A stretch of DNA of 64,000 nt from Diadema setosum (GCA_033980235.1 CM067062.1:17168301-17232300), one strand, 5' to 3'; positions 1 to 12,208 are shown, counted from the first letter of the stretch. Made by a program: numbers and translations. Notes: generated by a model not told the origin, from the letters alone.

Positions 1-676
1 GCATTGATCACCCATATTCAAAAAGAGAAAGCAGTGAGAGGAATGATGCCTTGATGCGACTGTTTCACACTCCTTGTTTTGTTTGTTTGTTTGTTTGTTC
101 ATTTGCTGTTGTTGTTGGGTCTTTTTTTTTTGGGGGGGGGGGGGTGCTTGCAGTTGGCTCCTGACTAGTTTTGGGAAATGCCAGAGAAAGTATGGCATTA
201 CTTTTCTCCTTTACATTGCTTTAAGAATGACATCATGTGACACATTTACTATCTACATTTATGCAGTCATGGCAAGTGCACTAATACTGGTAATGTAACG
301 GTCTTGTCGTGATGAATATTTGTAAATCCGCTTTAATTTTGATTCTGAATATCATTAATTCCATGTACCAGTACCAATATGCTGAGTAGTTGTTTTTGGA
401 GAACACGTAATGCAAAAAAAACAAACAAACAATGTTTGTTGTATGTTTGCATTCTTTTTTGTTGGTGTATGCATGTCAGAGACTATTCTTTATATTTTTG
501 TTTCTCTCTCTCTCTTATCAAAAGTAGAGTGAGACTTAAATCCAGCATAATAATGTGTGTTCTCACATAACCCATGGGAAAAAAATATATATATAAGCAT
601 CTCAACCATTCTTGCATTTTGTGATTATTTTGAAGTTTAGTTCTCTTCATTGGTTTTCTAAATGATTTCCTTTCAG
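1..676. other. Intronic/upstream sequence of the first gene
   Basis: No coding segment is visible here. The stretch lies just upstream of the first resolved acceptor (ending at 676) and is probably intron. It contains a TTTG/TTTG-type simple repeat near 77-100 and a T-run followed by a G-run at about 122-143, a compound tract that recurs elsewhere in the window. A polypyrimidine tract precedes the acceptor at 676. Confidence 0.5.
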
Positions 677-3600
677 AGGATGCAAGCTATGAAAAGATGC
701 AGACCACGATATCTGATTTGTCACAGGAGTTACTGACAACACTCAGGGGTGAGTAAATAAATATTGTGTGAATGATTGTGAAACACTTTTGAAGATGGTG
801 ACTAGAGGGGGAGGGCACATGCACAATGTCCCCTTCAAATGATTAAATTGAGGGACTTTGCGGCCTCCTCAGACATTGTGTATGTGTTCCTGACAACAAA
901 TGCCATCAGTTGGTTCACTCAGTCGTTTTGTTAGAGTACATTGACAAAGAAACGCTTCAACTTCAGTGTCTCCAAAGGAGTCACCATCAGTGCATCCTCA
1001 CCAAGCCAAAAGCACATACACTACAATATTGTGCCCTGTACACAGAGATTGTTCTGTATATTTCTGCTGTTAACCCTAACTAGGCCGGGGGGGGGCCTCC
1101 GAGGCCCCCCCCCCCCTCGACGTTCCGCGCGATGTATCGCAAACGTGAAAAGCTATCACCGCGACGTTTCATGACTTTTTTCTGTCGAGTCTCCCGCATC
1201 TTTTGACACCAAATTTGCGATGCCCGGGCGCGCGGTTCCGAAGTTTCGCATAAATATGTACATGCATGTCAGACCAAAAATTGCTCAAAAACGTGAATTC
1301 GTGTACAATTTCAATGGAAACTGTGCTTACAGTCAAATTTCATAAAAGCATGATTATTTTGGGGTTTTATTGATTAAAATCAACTAATAACACATTTTCT
1401 CGTTCGGAACAATGTCGCGGACAAGTTTCATCGAGAAAACAATGAAAAACATAAAGTCAAAAAAACAAGGAAATACATAAGAAATTCAAAAAACAATAAA
1501 ATACTTAAGAAATTTTTTTGGATGGCTCAATTTTTTTCTCTTATATTTGCTTAGGACACTAAAAAGAATATTTACACAAAAAATGTGCCCATTTCAGGCT
1601 TTATTTAGTGATTTATACCAAATTGTCTGATTTCATGCATCATTATGCATAAATTAGTATAATTTAGCATAAATGACAATTTTTCAAAAATCTAACTTCG
1701 TAGTACAGTACTCTCCGCTTAATCGGGTATCGCTTAAACGGGTACTCCGTTTAATTGGGTAGTAATGTCAAAATCAGTTCCAATGCACATTAAATTTACC
1801 TGATAATCGGGTTGCCTCTCCGCATAAATGGGTAAATAATTTTCTTCTAATATAATTTCTACCCACATTTTATCGCAGATAAAGCACTTTAAGAAATCAT
1901 GAATGTCAAATTTTCCATGGGTAATCGTATTCTCTGTAATTTCCAAAGAAGACCAATCATTTGGGGAGTGATTAGACATGAGTTTTCTGAAGACATATTT
2001 GTCCGTAAAAAGAGTGTAAATTATTGCTCGTGACTCAGCAAGTGTAAGGTATGTATAATGTGCCGTGCAAGCATGCGTGTTCAAGCATACAGCATAGGTG
2101 TTTGGTGCAGTGTACAATGCATATATAATGTATATACATGTACACACATTGTATGTGTCAACTGTGAATGAGACGTGTTCTTCTGTTAATCGGGTACTCC
2201 GCTTAATCGGGTAAGAAACGCTCTGCCCGAGCCTACCCGATTATGCGGAGAGTACTGTACTTTAGATTACATCATAGGCAATGTGTGTGCCAATTTTCGT
2301 CGCGATCGCGCGGTCGACGGCCGAGATCTGGAGGGGGGGCCTGGGAGGCCCCCCCCCCCCCCCGGCTCTATGATCTACCTAAATAGCCCGGCCTAGTTAG
2401 GGTTAAGCCACTGTTTTATGCTTGTATTTTGATGTTGGGTGGTCGTGAGTTTTTGGCATACTTATTTTTTTTTTTTTTTTTTTGGGGGGGGGGGGGGGGG
2501 GAGAGGAGAGGGTGGTGGCTTTTAGAAGCTGTCTTATTCGTGCCAGTCATTGCCAACCTTCCTGTGACCTGCTTCATTACACTTAGGGCAAAAGAAAGGA
2601 CAAAAACAACAGAAGGTGACTAACACAATAAGTGGCTGAATGTCTCGACATTCTGCACTAAGGTTGATTATTATGCCTCCGCCACGAAGTGGTGCCGGAG
2701 GCATTATGTTTTCAGGTTGTCCGTCCGTCCGTCCGTCCGTACGTACGTCCGTCCGCATTCGTTTACGCGATAACTTGAGTAATATTGACTGGAATTTTAC
2801 CAAACTTGGTCCAAGTATAAAGTATGATGGGGCAATTAATTGATTAGATTTTGGGTGAAATCGGCCAAAGGTCAAAGGTCAAAGGTCAAGGTCAAATCAT
2901 TAAATTGTATCTGTTTACGCGATAACTCAAGACTGGATTCAGCAAATTTCACCAAAATTTGTCTGAGGATGATGTATGATGGGACAATTACTTGATTAGG
3001 TTTTGAGTGAAATTGGACAGAGTTCAAAGGTCAAAGATCAAGGTCAAATCCTAAAATTTATCTGTTTACGTGATAACTCTAAACTGGATGAAGCAGCTTT
3101 CACCAAACTTGGTCCAAGGATGATGTATGATGGGGCAATTAGTTGAGTAGATTTTAGTGATATTGGCAAGAGGTCAAAGGTCATAAGGTCAAGGTCAAAT
3201 GCTAAAAACGTTGCTATTTCCCCCATATCCATGCAATACCCGAAGGTATTATCTTGAAACTTATTGTAGACATGTACTACTGCATAAAGATTCTCCAGAG
3301 AGAGTTTCATGTCATAAGGTCAAAGGTCAAAAGGTCAAAGGTTAGGTGAATATGTTACAATTTCACTTTTCTTGCAAATGGTTCAATGTATCTTCATGGA
3401 ACTTGGTACAGACACATGTACTGACTGGCAGGGATTTTCTAGGGAATGGGTCACCAGTCAGGGGGTCAAAGGTCAAGGTCAACTCCTCAAAATTTTACTA
3501 TTTCCCTCATATACTAGTATATGCAATGCTTACATTATTATTTTTAAAACTAAAACTTGATATATACATGTATTCCCTAATGGAGATTCTCTGAGAAATT

Positions 3601-6600
3601 TCCAGCCAGAAGGTCAAAGGTTAAGGGTCAAAGGTCAGGTTTAAATGCAAATATATATTTTTTGTACTGTAATTACACTCTTTCTTCATACCTTGAAAAT
3701 TACTCAATGCATAAACTTATGAAAGGGTAAGTCAGAAGTCGAGTAAAAGTTCTCAATTCCCCAAATACAGGTACCTGCACTCTTAGACAATTATAGCAAA
3801 CCTAGTTAAAGGAAAGTGAACATTCAAGATATTTCTGACAGACCTGTCATTTCAATATTTTGTCAGTTTTGTGAAACTGTCATAACACATTGTGAAGACA
3901 TTGTACCATACACCTATTGGGAGAATCATGCATTATGGCGGAGGCATCAGTCGCCATAGCGACATTTCTAGTTATAAATGTATTGTCATCATCCCCACAG
4001 ACTCCTTGAGGCGAAGCAGGAGAAGTATTGTCATAGAGAAGGATGAAGAAAAGACTCTTGACAGAAGGATGCTGTCGGAGGTGGAACAGCTTGTGGAGGT
4101 AGGTTGACATTGAACCCCCATGTAATGTTTCACTCAGTGAGGCCTATGCCTAGGAATGCATTCTTATCACATACATTATAGGAGGTGTTATGATCAGGGT
4201 AATGGTATGTAGTGTTAACACAGATTACAGAATAATTACAGAAAAGTAACAATTAAAGTAACAATTAGGAAGAATGCTCACATGTTTGCCAATGTATTAT
4301 TGATAGTGATAATGATAATGATAATGGTCATGATAATGATAATGATGTGGGTGACACTGATACTGTACTATCATTGTTGTGATCATTGTCTTTATCGTCA
4401 GAAAAATAATGTTTTAACATGTTAAGAAGTTAGGCACATTGAGGAAGATGTTGTAGTCATGCAGAAAACAAAATATTTTGTGGTGTGGTGTGTAAATTAT
4501 CAAAATTATGCACCTTAAAAATTTGAATGGAAAAGTGGAAATATGATAGAATGCATATACTTTCTGTAGTGTACCAAAGTTACTCCAGTCGATGAATTTA
4601 CAGACAAGCAAAGTTTGAAGTTTTCAATTCAAGCAGTAAGTAGTAATGAAGCAAAAGTCTGCCCAAGTTTACACTAATCTCACCTCTCCTCTCTCCTACC
4701 ACAGACCTCCATCTTTCTGATCCTGCTGAGTGGTGTGTGCTACAAGACGCTACGGAAACTCAAACAGGCGGCCCAGAAGAGAAGCAGGAAGAAGAAGGGA
4801 GGTCCCCAGAAACCGCTGGTAAGATCTGATGTGCCCCCTCCCCTTTCCTACCAATCCCTCCCCCTCCCCCCCCCCCCCAACAAAAAATGACACAAACAGA
4901 CAAACAAGCAAATGTAGAAAAATGGTAAAATCGATAGAAGTTTGAAACTACAGTGAAAGGGAAGCAGAATTGGACTGATATCAGGGCTTTTTGGAAGATG
5001 TACTTCAAAATGATTCTTAATTGTCTTCAGTGTGGATTTTTTTTTTCTTCTACATACTACTGTAGTGTGACATCTTTCAAAAGTAACAGCACTAATCTTA
5101 AGTGGGTTCTTCAGAAAAATAAAAGAAAAAAAATGTAGAAAACGAGAAGTGCTTGCTTGAGAACCACTCCTTGTGAAATTGTCAGAATTTAGATTTCAGG
5201 TCAATATCCACTGTAAATCAAGTTTTATTTTGTGAAATATTTCAATATGTCAGAAACCTATCTTGGGGTATGTCTGAAAATATCTTCACTCAAAAATTTG
5301 TAAAGGACATTAGTGGGGCTTGCAAGAGGGTATGTGCTTCAGAAATCCTTTGGATTATCATTACAGCTCGCTTATTCTAAATATCTTTCTCAAATCTCTC
5401 TGCTGCAGCCTGAAATCTTTGAGAAGTTCAAGTCGTACCTGGAGGAGCTCCACCAACTCATGGACGGCCTCCACATGGCTGTCATGGATACGGACATCGT
5501 CTTCCTCTTCCTCAAGCTGGAGAAGATGCAACTCACCGACAGTGACCACGAGTTTGTAAGTGCCTTTTCACACCATGCTTAACTGTAAAACCAGAAATTA
5601 GCGCGTGCATGAAACTATCATGAATTTTGCGAGGAGCCAAGATTAGTGACAGTAAAATGCATGTTGAGATTTTTGTCTTCACACAATCCATTGAATGCTC
5701 ACTGCTGAGTTGCTAAAGTTTCATGCCAAAAAAAAAAAAAAAAAGGTAATTTGCTCCGATTCCGAAAAGTTTCATAGCACCAATGTTTGTGGCCAGGCAT
5801 GATATTCTGTAAATTTAAATCTGATTTCCAATTTCTGTCTCAAGTCTGTACACATTTTGCTTTTTTCATGTATCAAAATCACCTGAAAATTTTGATTTCC
5901 AATTTTTTCATGTAATTTCAATATCATCCTTGGTATCGTAGTTTTACAATATTCGTTGATGATTACTGTAAAAGAAGACACTTTCACGTGAGTGATTTTT
6001 GTAAGTAAGATGAATTTTCTGTGTTTTTAATTACACAGAGGGTCTTGACAATTGAGCAAGCACTTCAACTCGTGTAAATGTATGTCCTTATTGGCTAAGT
6101 TGTGTCTGTGCCCAAATATTTGAGAAAAATGGAACTTTGTGATTTTTGTTGTTGTTGCATACAAACTGAATAGAGAGCTGTTCAACTCTTATATCACATA
6201 GAGTTGACACTTTGTCTCACTGCCTAAACTTTCTCAATTCATGAATTTTTGTAGTGTGTCTTATTTTTGCCCTAAAATTTTCACTGATTTCTCTGATTTT
6301 CTGTTTTGAAGCAAAGCAACATATTATCAGGATGAAATTTCCCTTACACCCCCTGTGTGTCACATTAGTTACTTGTCCATAGGTATATGTCTGAAATTTG
6401 TGCTCCTTTGAGTCATTGGCATAAAAAGGCTAATACACACTTCCCTTTACCCCCGCCCCTTCCGTTCTTGCCTCTCTTATTAATCTTTGCAGTACACTGA
6501 GGAAGAGGAGCGAGGGGTGTGGTCCAAGGTGGAGGAGAGTTACCAGGAATCATCAAAGGAGATGTCCGAAGCCCTGAAGGGCAAGATAGAATACCTCGCC

Positions 6601-6615
6601 TCGCTGAAATTATGA
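677..6615 (+). CDS. Unrecognised protein with short hydrophobic segment and coiled-coil-like C-terminus (3' part, five exons)
   Basis: I do not recognise this gene. Five exons join in phase with GT..AG borders: 677-748, 4001-4098, 4705-4818, 5409-5555 and 6493-6615 (stop TGA at 6613-6615), giving 184 codons; the 5' exons lie left of the window. The first exon encodes an acidic/polar helix-like stretch (DASYEKMQTTISDL). The second is Arg-rich, then acidic. The third starts with a short hydrophobic run (SIFLILLSGVCY) followed directly by a very basic tract (KTLRKLKQAAQKRSRKKKGG), which could be a membrane anchor with positive cytosolic flank, although about 12-13 residues is short for a transmembrane helix. 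The last two exons are rich in Glu, Lys, Leu and Met and look amphipathic or coiled-coil. The consistent phases and the lack of stops argue for a real, expressed gene. Function cannot be assigned from this piece. Confidence 0.8.
1070..2406. mobile_element. TTAA-flanked palindromic DNA element with telomere-like ends
   Basis: The element is bounded by mirror-image ends: TTAACCCTAACTAGGCCGGG on the left and CCCGGCCTAGTTAGGGTTAA on the right, followed and preceded by inverted G/C-rich arms (GGCCTCCGAGGCC-type on the left, GGCCTGGGAGGCC-type on the right). The flanking TTAA fits a TTAA target-site transposon. No transposase is recognisable, so it is non-autonomous. It sits in an intron of the first gene and has itself been hit by another MITE (1706-2257). 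Confidence 0.75.
1706..2257. mobile_element. Tc1/mariner (pogo/Tigger-like) MITE nested in the TTAA element
   Basis: Inverted termini CAGTACTCTCCGCTTAATCG and the complement (CGATTATGCGGAGAGTACTG with one difference) are flanked by TA on both sides (1704-1705, 2258-2259). Subterminal copies of the CGCTTAATCGGGTA motif recur inside. A 137-codon open frame on the minus strand has no recognisable domain. TA duplication and CAG ends fit the Tc1/mariner superfamily; the family assignment is inferred. Confidence 0.7.
2465..2501. repeat. Oligo(T)-oligo(G) compound homopolymer
   Basis: About 19 T are followed immediately by about 18 G. The same T-then-G junction recurs near 122, 15131, 36542, 58650 and 63337, and in complementary form (C-run then A-run) near 37786. 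Confidence 0.9.
2671..3950. repeat. Dispersed repeat with GTCC array and AGGTCA-rich tandem modules
   Basis: It begins with a palindrome (ATGCCTCCGCCACGAAGTGG, then its mirror GGAGGCAT) and a GTCC/GTAC simple array at 2719-2757. Next come three modules of about 150 bp, each opening with a 'GTTTACGYGATAACT' motif (near 2761, 2912 and 3061) and closing with strings of AGGTCA (for example 2866-2896, 3024-3045, 3172-3200). More AGGTCA strings continue to about 3640, and GGCGGAGGCAT near 3937-3947 mirrors the left end. Similar TGTCCGTCC/AAGGTCAAAGGTCA repeats are widespread in marine invertebrates. It lies in an intron of the first gene. Confidence 0.75.
5583..5815. mobile_element. Degenerate CTGTAAAACCAGA-type MITE
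   Basis: It starts CTGTAAAACCAGAAATT and resembles the sequence at 44342-44553 over most of its length (shared blocks include GAGCCAAGATT, AGTAAAATGCAT and CCATTGAATG-like). It lies in the last intron of the first gene; ends are approximate. Confidence 0.5.
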
Positions 6616-7614
6616 TAAATGACTGCAGCTTGAAGGAGAAGGAACTGATTAGACTCCTGTCTCCAAGGTGACACTGGAGCATCAGGATGAACCCTCTGGA
6701 GTTTGTGGCATCTCGCAGGATTTGAAGACATCAGTGGTGAGGAGACTCTGGGGAGAAAGTGTCGACCACAAAACTAGACTGAAAATGCGATAAGCTGATA
6801 TTTTGATAGTGCAACCGATTTGCAGAGACTGGTTGAAAATGTGCATGCACCATGTGATTCTATTGGAGGAAGAAAAAAAGCAATCAATGCAAGAGGAAAA
6901 ACACAGCTTAGCTGAAAAATTTTAGCATATGATGCAGATGAGTTGAGAGATGTATGGAAGTGTGTAATTTGAATACAAGACTGTCGGACACTAGTTGTAG
7001 AATGAAGATTATTCTTTTATGTCTTTTTGTACCTTACGATGAGGAAGATGGACAAGATTATGGACTCCTGGAATACTCGGGTTGGCGAGTGACCCCGAAC
7101 CAGTGGGTGTGTTTGGCACTTTAGTTAAGTGTACCATGCCTCTATCCCTTTTGTACCATGTGGTACATCAATGAGATTTAACCATAAGTAACTTGTCCTG
7201 CTCCATACCGCATATAGCTCTCTTTAATAGAGCAAGCCAATATGTAAATGTTTTTCACCTGAAACACATTGTGTTCACTTCATCGTTGACGGAGGTGTCT
7301 TATGGGACATGGCTCAATTATTCGCTTGAATAATTCCTAGCGCATGACAGAAAAATTAATTGCGGCGGTTTTATAGGGCAGATGTAGTCATGTGACAGTA
7401 AGGTGATTCAGCTCAAATTACTTGTGCCGGTATCATACACAAGGTTGGCCCTTACTTTCAGCACTTCAAATCCTGATTTGTGAAACACTTTCTGCAGGGA
7501 CACATCAAGAGTTGAGAAGCTTTAAATGTATGATCACCATGCATACTGCCTATGTATGGTGTGGCGTGGAGTGCTTTGGAATGTTTTACCACAAAGAATT
7601 AAAAGATGAATAAA
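6616..7614 (+). other. 3' UTR and poly(A) signal of the first gene
   Basis: No coding capacity is seen after the TGA at 6613-6615. An AATAAA lies at 7609-7614, about 1 kb downstream, and is a reasonable cleavage signal for the first gene. The exact transcript end is inferred. Confidence 0.45.
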
Positions 7615-8036
7615 ACGTAAACAACTAATACACCAATGAATCTAAAATCAGTCATTGATAATCAAACCAGTATAGCATAAGAAAAATGCCATAATTAATT
7701 TTCTGAGCATGCAAGGTGGATTCCAGCTTGTGAGGTGTGCATACTGTTTGATTTTCTATGTCAAAAGAGAGAGACGCATATGCATTTCACATCATCAATT
7801 GAACACGTAATTAAATACATCCTCTTAAAAATAATCTTTATACTGAAAGTAGTTGACACTGTTGGATGTTTCTTGTTAGGTTCGGTGCCTACAGGATGTT
7901 CCCCACTATGTATTGAAACCTGAAAGCAATCAACTTGAAATTATGATTATATCAATATAATTTCAGTGTCCTTGCTTCGGTTGCTGTGTTTCAGGATCTC
8001 CCACGATTCATTTGATGTGAAAGGAGAAGATTGGGT

Positions 8037-8227
8037 ACACAGTGGACTCTCATTTTAACGAAGTCCTCGGGGACCGGCAGTTTTCATTCGTTATATCGAA
8101 ATTTCGTTTTAACCAAACAAATGAACAATGAAAGACAAAGAGCTGATAATGTTGCGGTCTGCATGGTTACTTTGTTGTAACCAGAATTTTGTTCTAACCG
8201 TGTTCGTTATAATGGTAGTGCACTGTA
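8037..8227. mobile_element. TTATAACGAA-family (pogo/Tigger-like) MITE
   Basis: Left end CAGTGGACTCTCATTTTAACGA and right end TTCGTTATAATGGTAGTGCACTG are imperfect inverted copies. The internal text 'AAGTCCTCGGGGACCGGCAG' is shared with copies at 15532, 21845 and 56556. TA duplication and CAGTGCACTC ends are typical of Tc1/mariner-superfamily MITEs. Confidence 0.7.
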
Positions 8228-9486
8228 TATCCTTATCTGCATTCATGACACCATGATGATGGTTGGTAAAGGACATTATTACTTGAATCTCTGCGTCATG
8301 TCCTGTTAAAGGTAGGGGATACCTTTTACAGACCTCCCAAAATGCAGCAAAACATTAAATATGAACCTCAGGGGACTTGTTTAGGCCACTGCTGAGAAAT
8401 TTGGAAGCCAACAGTTATCTACAATTTGAATAATGCACAAAATTCAACTACTCAGTAGTTCTGTGTGTCAGCCACACTTAAGCCTTTTTGTTGCAGTCTT
8501 CTGTATTTTTTTTTTTTTATCTATAAACACAAATCTAAAAGTATAAGAGCTGATGTAATAACATATAGAGTGTGTGGCAAGAATTTATATAGAAATGTTT
8601 GTAAGTTTTGATGAACTTTCTTCACAAAATATACATGATGGACACACATGCAGTGCATGGGTCTGCAAAGGTAGCCTAGTAATGTACTGGAATTTACGGT
8701 GAGCCCCAAAAAAATTTCAATTCAAAATCTAACGGTCAATAAAAATGTACAATGTTACCTTCCACTTTCAATACTTTATGGGAGTTTCTAAAATGATACT
8801 CTCTTCAACATACCACTGTATTTATACAACTCTTCATTTGAGGCATGCAAATGGGATTCTCTACCTTTAAAAAAGGTTTCCAGTTTTTATTAATCATTTT
8901 CTCGGGACAATCACACAGTGTGATTGCAGCTAATGAGTCATCTTCAAAGTCCCAACATGCTTGAGAATTAATGATGATTTAGTGTATTGTCAAGATGGCA
9001 AGGGATAACCTACACTGACCTGATGAGGATGCTAAAATGTTCCTTCTGTTTAAATGTTTGCAGTCTGAAGACTTATCAGTATTCATTGACTGGAAAGGAC
9101 TGTCACAGTGGTTGCACGCAGATTATCTGTATGGATTCTTTTCTATAAAACTCAGTCTGATGTAAGCATTTGAATAATGAACCCAGAATACCATTGAATG
9201 GAACAAAAAACAACAACCGAAAATCTGACACTGTAAATACATTTTATTAATGGTGGTCCAGATGAGAATGAGAAATTTCTGTACCTCCAGCAACCATGTC
9301 AAATTTGCTGAGAAATTAGCAGCTAAAAGGAAAAATGTCCAAATTTGCTGATAACCTATGTCATGGTGTGTTTTGCTTTCAGTTGTATGATTTGTTTTTT
9401 CATCAGTGGTGCTAAAATCAAGGAGTTTCTTTCAAAGTAAAAAAAAAATGAACAACAGCTGCTGCTAAATATCAGACCATGTAGTA

Positions 9487-9681
9487 CTGTACGAGCTGAA
9501 ATTTTTGCATACAGATATTTTCGCGAATTGCTGCTTGGAGGACATTTTCGCATGTTGTTAATTTCGCGGTTGCGAGGGTCTAACTGAACTTAGTTATTTG
9601 CGTGTTGTTATTTTCGCAGATCAAAGGCGATTCGCGAGATTCGCGAAAATGAAACCACTGCGAAAATTTCAGCTCGTACAG
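9487..9681. mobile_element. Palindromic MITE with GAGCTGAAATTTTCGC ends
   Basis: The ends CTGTACGAGCTGAAATTTTT and GAAAATTTCAGCTCGTACAG are inverted copies. The interior alternates TTTTCGCG/CGCGAAAA-type blocks. A second copy lies at 40740-40943, in the opposite orientation by internal text. Confidence 0.75.
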
Positions 9682-10957
9682 AACCTGAAGGAAGACTGGG
9701 AACTGGTGGTGTTTGCGTTGCAGTGTTGACACTGCATGAGCTCAAGATTTAGCTTTCTCTGTTTTGACACATTTTGATAAAGCTGGTGGAAATGTTAAAA
9801 CAGGTGCTGAGATTGTCACAGAGTCCATGCAATTGGCCAAAATTTTCATATTATTGTATCCCTTGCTGATTAATATTCCAAGAATATGTCAGATGCTCTT
9901 TTTGTTGTTGTTGTTGTTTTGATGCCGTCTTTTAATGATGCCACAAACGTGCGAGTCACGTGCAACTTTTTTTAAGCTTCTGAAATCCTTGCATGTGATT
10001 GGCCGAGAGTAAATTTGTTGGTGAAAATCACTGACCAAACACTTCATGAAATGCCCCCCTCCCCCTCCCCAAATCTACCTGTTGTACAATTCATAAGACA
10101 GTGGATGGATACTTTCAAATATCACGTTGACATACTCATATTTGCCAAATATAATTATAGCCATATTTAATCTGTGACTTATGTGTTGTTTGGTAATTAA
10201 AAAATACTGTTATGGATATATGAATGAACACATTTCCACATTGCCCCCCTGAATTTGCCACTTACTCATATGAGTTTCCCAGTTTCGGGTAAATTTTCAC
10301 TCAGTTCAAATGTTTCTCATGTGGTGAATGTTTGAAAGAAGTCAAGATCGTCATTGCTTCATAATCTGTCTGTCTCTCTAACCAGGAGTCAATAAATGTA
10401 CAGTATACTATCGTGAAAAAAAAGAGCAATTATGTATCCTTTTTTTTTTCATACAAGGAAATTGAAATGCAAGAAAAGACAGACATGAAAAAGGAACTAC
10501 AATTTCAGGAGTATGGTGCAAATTGTGTCAACTATGCCTTGTTTGATTTATGATTTTTTTTTTGGTGAAATTCAGGATTATTTTTGCCACAGTGCATGGA
10601 TGTAAAAGTGGCAATTAAGAGCAGGCCAGGTACATTTATCAGTGCCCAAGGTACTGCAATGGCACTGCACAAATTATTGGACACAGCATATTATACTGGT
10701 ACACTGTATAGATTGACTGTGGAGTCAGTTGAACATGGATACTACATATTTTAGTCGAAGCCTGGTGTGTAAATGTGATCACTGGTTAATTTATACAACT
10801 ACCATCACTTATGACCCTTTTGGGTTTAACCGAGGTTTTGTACAATAAACTTGTTTCAGCAACATCTCTGGAAGAGGAAACAAAGTTTTCTATCACAACT
10901 CGAGTGTGTCTTTGGATGTCTACTTTCGTTTGTGCATGCTTCCTTCCTTGCTTGTAT

Positions 10958-11269
10958 CAGGGATGTCAGAGACTCCAACCCAAAGCACCTTCTGATCTGG
11001 AGATTCTCCCGCCTGAACCCCCTAGCAAACAGGAGACTCCAAGTTGATGTGTGCAAAGTGCAAAGTTCCCAGGGTTCTAGATGTTCTTTGGTGCTATATA
11101 AGGCTTATATTTTGCAACATACAATAGCAATAAGTAAGAAATCCTTTCAAACGGGAGACACAGAGCCAGGGCGGGAGGAATTAAATCTCAAACGGGAGAA
11201 CGGGAGATTTTGCAAAAATGGGTTTTCGGCGGGAGATCTCCCGTCGAAAACGGGAGAGTTGGAGTCTCT
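10958..11269. mobile_element. CAGGGATGTCAGAGACTCCAA inverted-repeat element
   Basis: The left end is CAGGGATGTCAGAGACTCCA and the right end contains TTGGAGTCTCTGG, an inverted match. The interior has repeated CGGGAGA/TCTCCCG blocks that pair with each other. The element abuts the next one (about 11268), and the junction is approximate. A 206-codon open frame crosses this region but is built from repeat sequence, so it is not called as a gene. Confidence 0.6.
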
Positions 11270-12208
11270 GGGATGTGTTGTAGATGGAGTAGAATTGCTC
11301 TTCTTTGATGTCGTGCGCAACACCACTGAGAAGTTATGCGCTAAACGACAAGTGGTACCCACATGCTTTCACAAAAGAGTGCATGGTAAGCGCTGTCATG
11401 GCACACGTACCCCACTGCAGTTCATTCCCTCTTTTGAAGGACAAGTCCACCTTCATATACATAAGGATTGAGAGAATGCGGCAATATCAGTAGAACACAT
11501 CTGTGAAAGTTTTGAGGAAAATCAGACAATCCATTCAAAAGTTAAAGTTTTTTTTTTGCAGTTTCAGCACAGTCACCGACTATATATGTCACATGCATAA
11601 AATTATATAAGAAAAATATTAAGAGAATTCCACAAAATTTTATTTTTTGAAATAAGTATACATTCCCTTGACTTGCTACTGACATACATTAAGGTTGTAC
11701 TATCTCCCATCTTCTGAAAGATGCAAGTCATGTGCTCTATTATTATGCAAGAAAAGTGAAAATATATTTAATTTTCATTGTACTTGTACAGTTCTTATAT
11801 CATTCTACGCATGTGACAGCACAAGCTGTAGTAGTCTTCTCTTCCAGCGATAGCAGCTCTGAAACTTAAAAAATGCATAACTTTTGGAAGGATTGTCCAA
11901 TTTTCCTCAAACTTTCACTGATGTGTTCTACTGATATTGCTGCATTCTCTCAATCCTTATGTTCATGTATACGAAGGTGGACTTGTCCTGTAACATACTA
12001 GCAACAATGAATGCGTGTGCTTTGACTTGGAGCAGCAGATCAAGATGCAGAGTAAAAATTACACTTAAACCGCAAATAAAAATTGAAAAACATACTGCAA
12101 CACACTTAAGTGGCCAACTTTTATTTGAAAGATAAAAAATGCCAGAATAAGAAGTGGGAGACTAATATGTGCATATTTGTGCATCTTGGAAAGTTTATAA
12201 AGAGGAAT
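11268..12208 (+). mobile_element. Interrupted copy of the hAT-like element seen at 39534-40259
   Basis: Blocks match the intact copy in order: GATGTCGTGCGC versus GAAGTCATGCGC, GAGAAGTTATGCG, then after a gap GCAACAATGAAT, TTGGAGCAGC, ATGCAG and TTTATTTGAAAGAT. The gap is filled exactly by a fold-back MITE (11435-11993). The right end is missing where another MITE starts at 12209. It is therefore a relic. Confidence 0.7.
11435..11993. mobile_element. Fold-back MITE, family B (copy 1)
   Basis: The first ~110 bp (AAGGACAAGTCCACC, ATAAGGATTGAGAGAATG, GAGGAAAATCAGACAATCC) reappear inverted at the end (TTGTCCAATTTTCCTCAAAC, CATTCTCTCAATCCTTAT, GGTGGACTTGTCCT). The middle is AT-rich and unique. 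The same element lies at 33855-34413, where TTAA brackets it on both sides. It has no coding capacity. Confidence 0.85.

Larger units (their letters stand above)
7615..10957. other. Intergenic stretch without a recognisable gene
   Basis: No exon-like coding run with splice borders was recognised on either strand. The identifiable content is two TA-flanked MITEs (8037-8227, 9487-9681) and short A or T runs; the remainder is unannotated AT-rich sequence. Confidence 0.5.

Noticed and set aside
1070..1085. Interstitial telomere array
   Set aside because: Only one to two CCCTAA units, and the same sequence is inverted at the other end of a transposon, so it is a terminal inverted repeat.
1734..2147. 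137-codon minus-strand frame as a transposase
   Set aside because: No DDE/D-type or helix-turn-helix pattern could be seen, and it reads through the MITE's own terminal repeats.
10851..11471. 206-codon plus-strand open frame
   Set aside because: It runs across three different repeat elements (inverted-repeat element, hAT-like relic, start of a fold-back MITE) and shows no domain; a chance frame in repeats.
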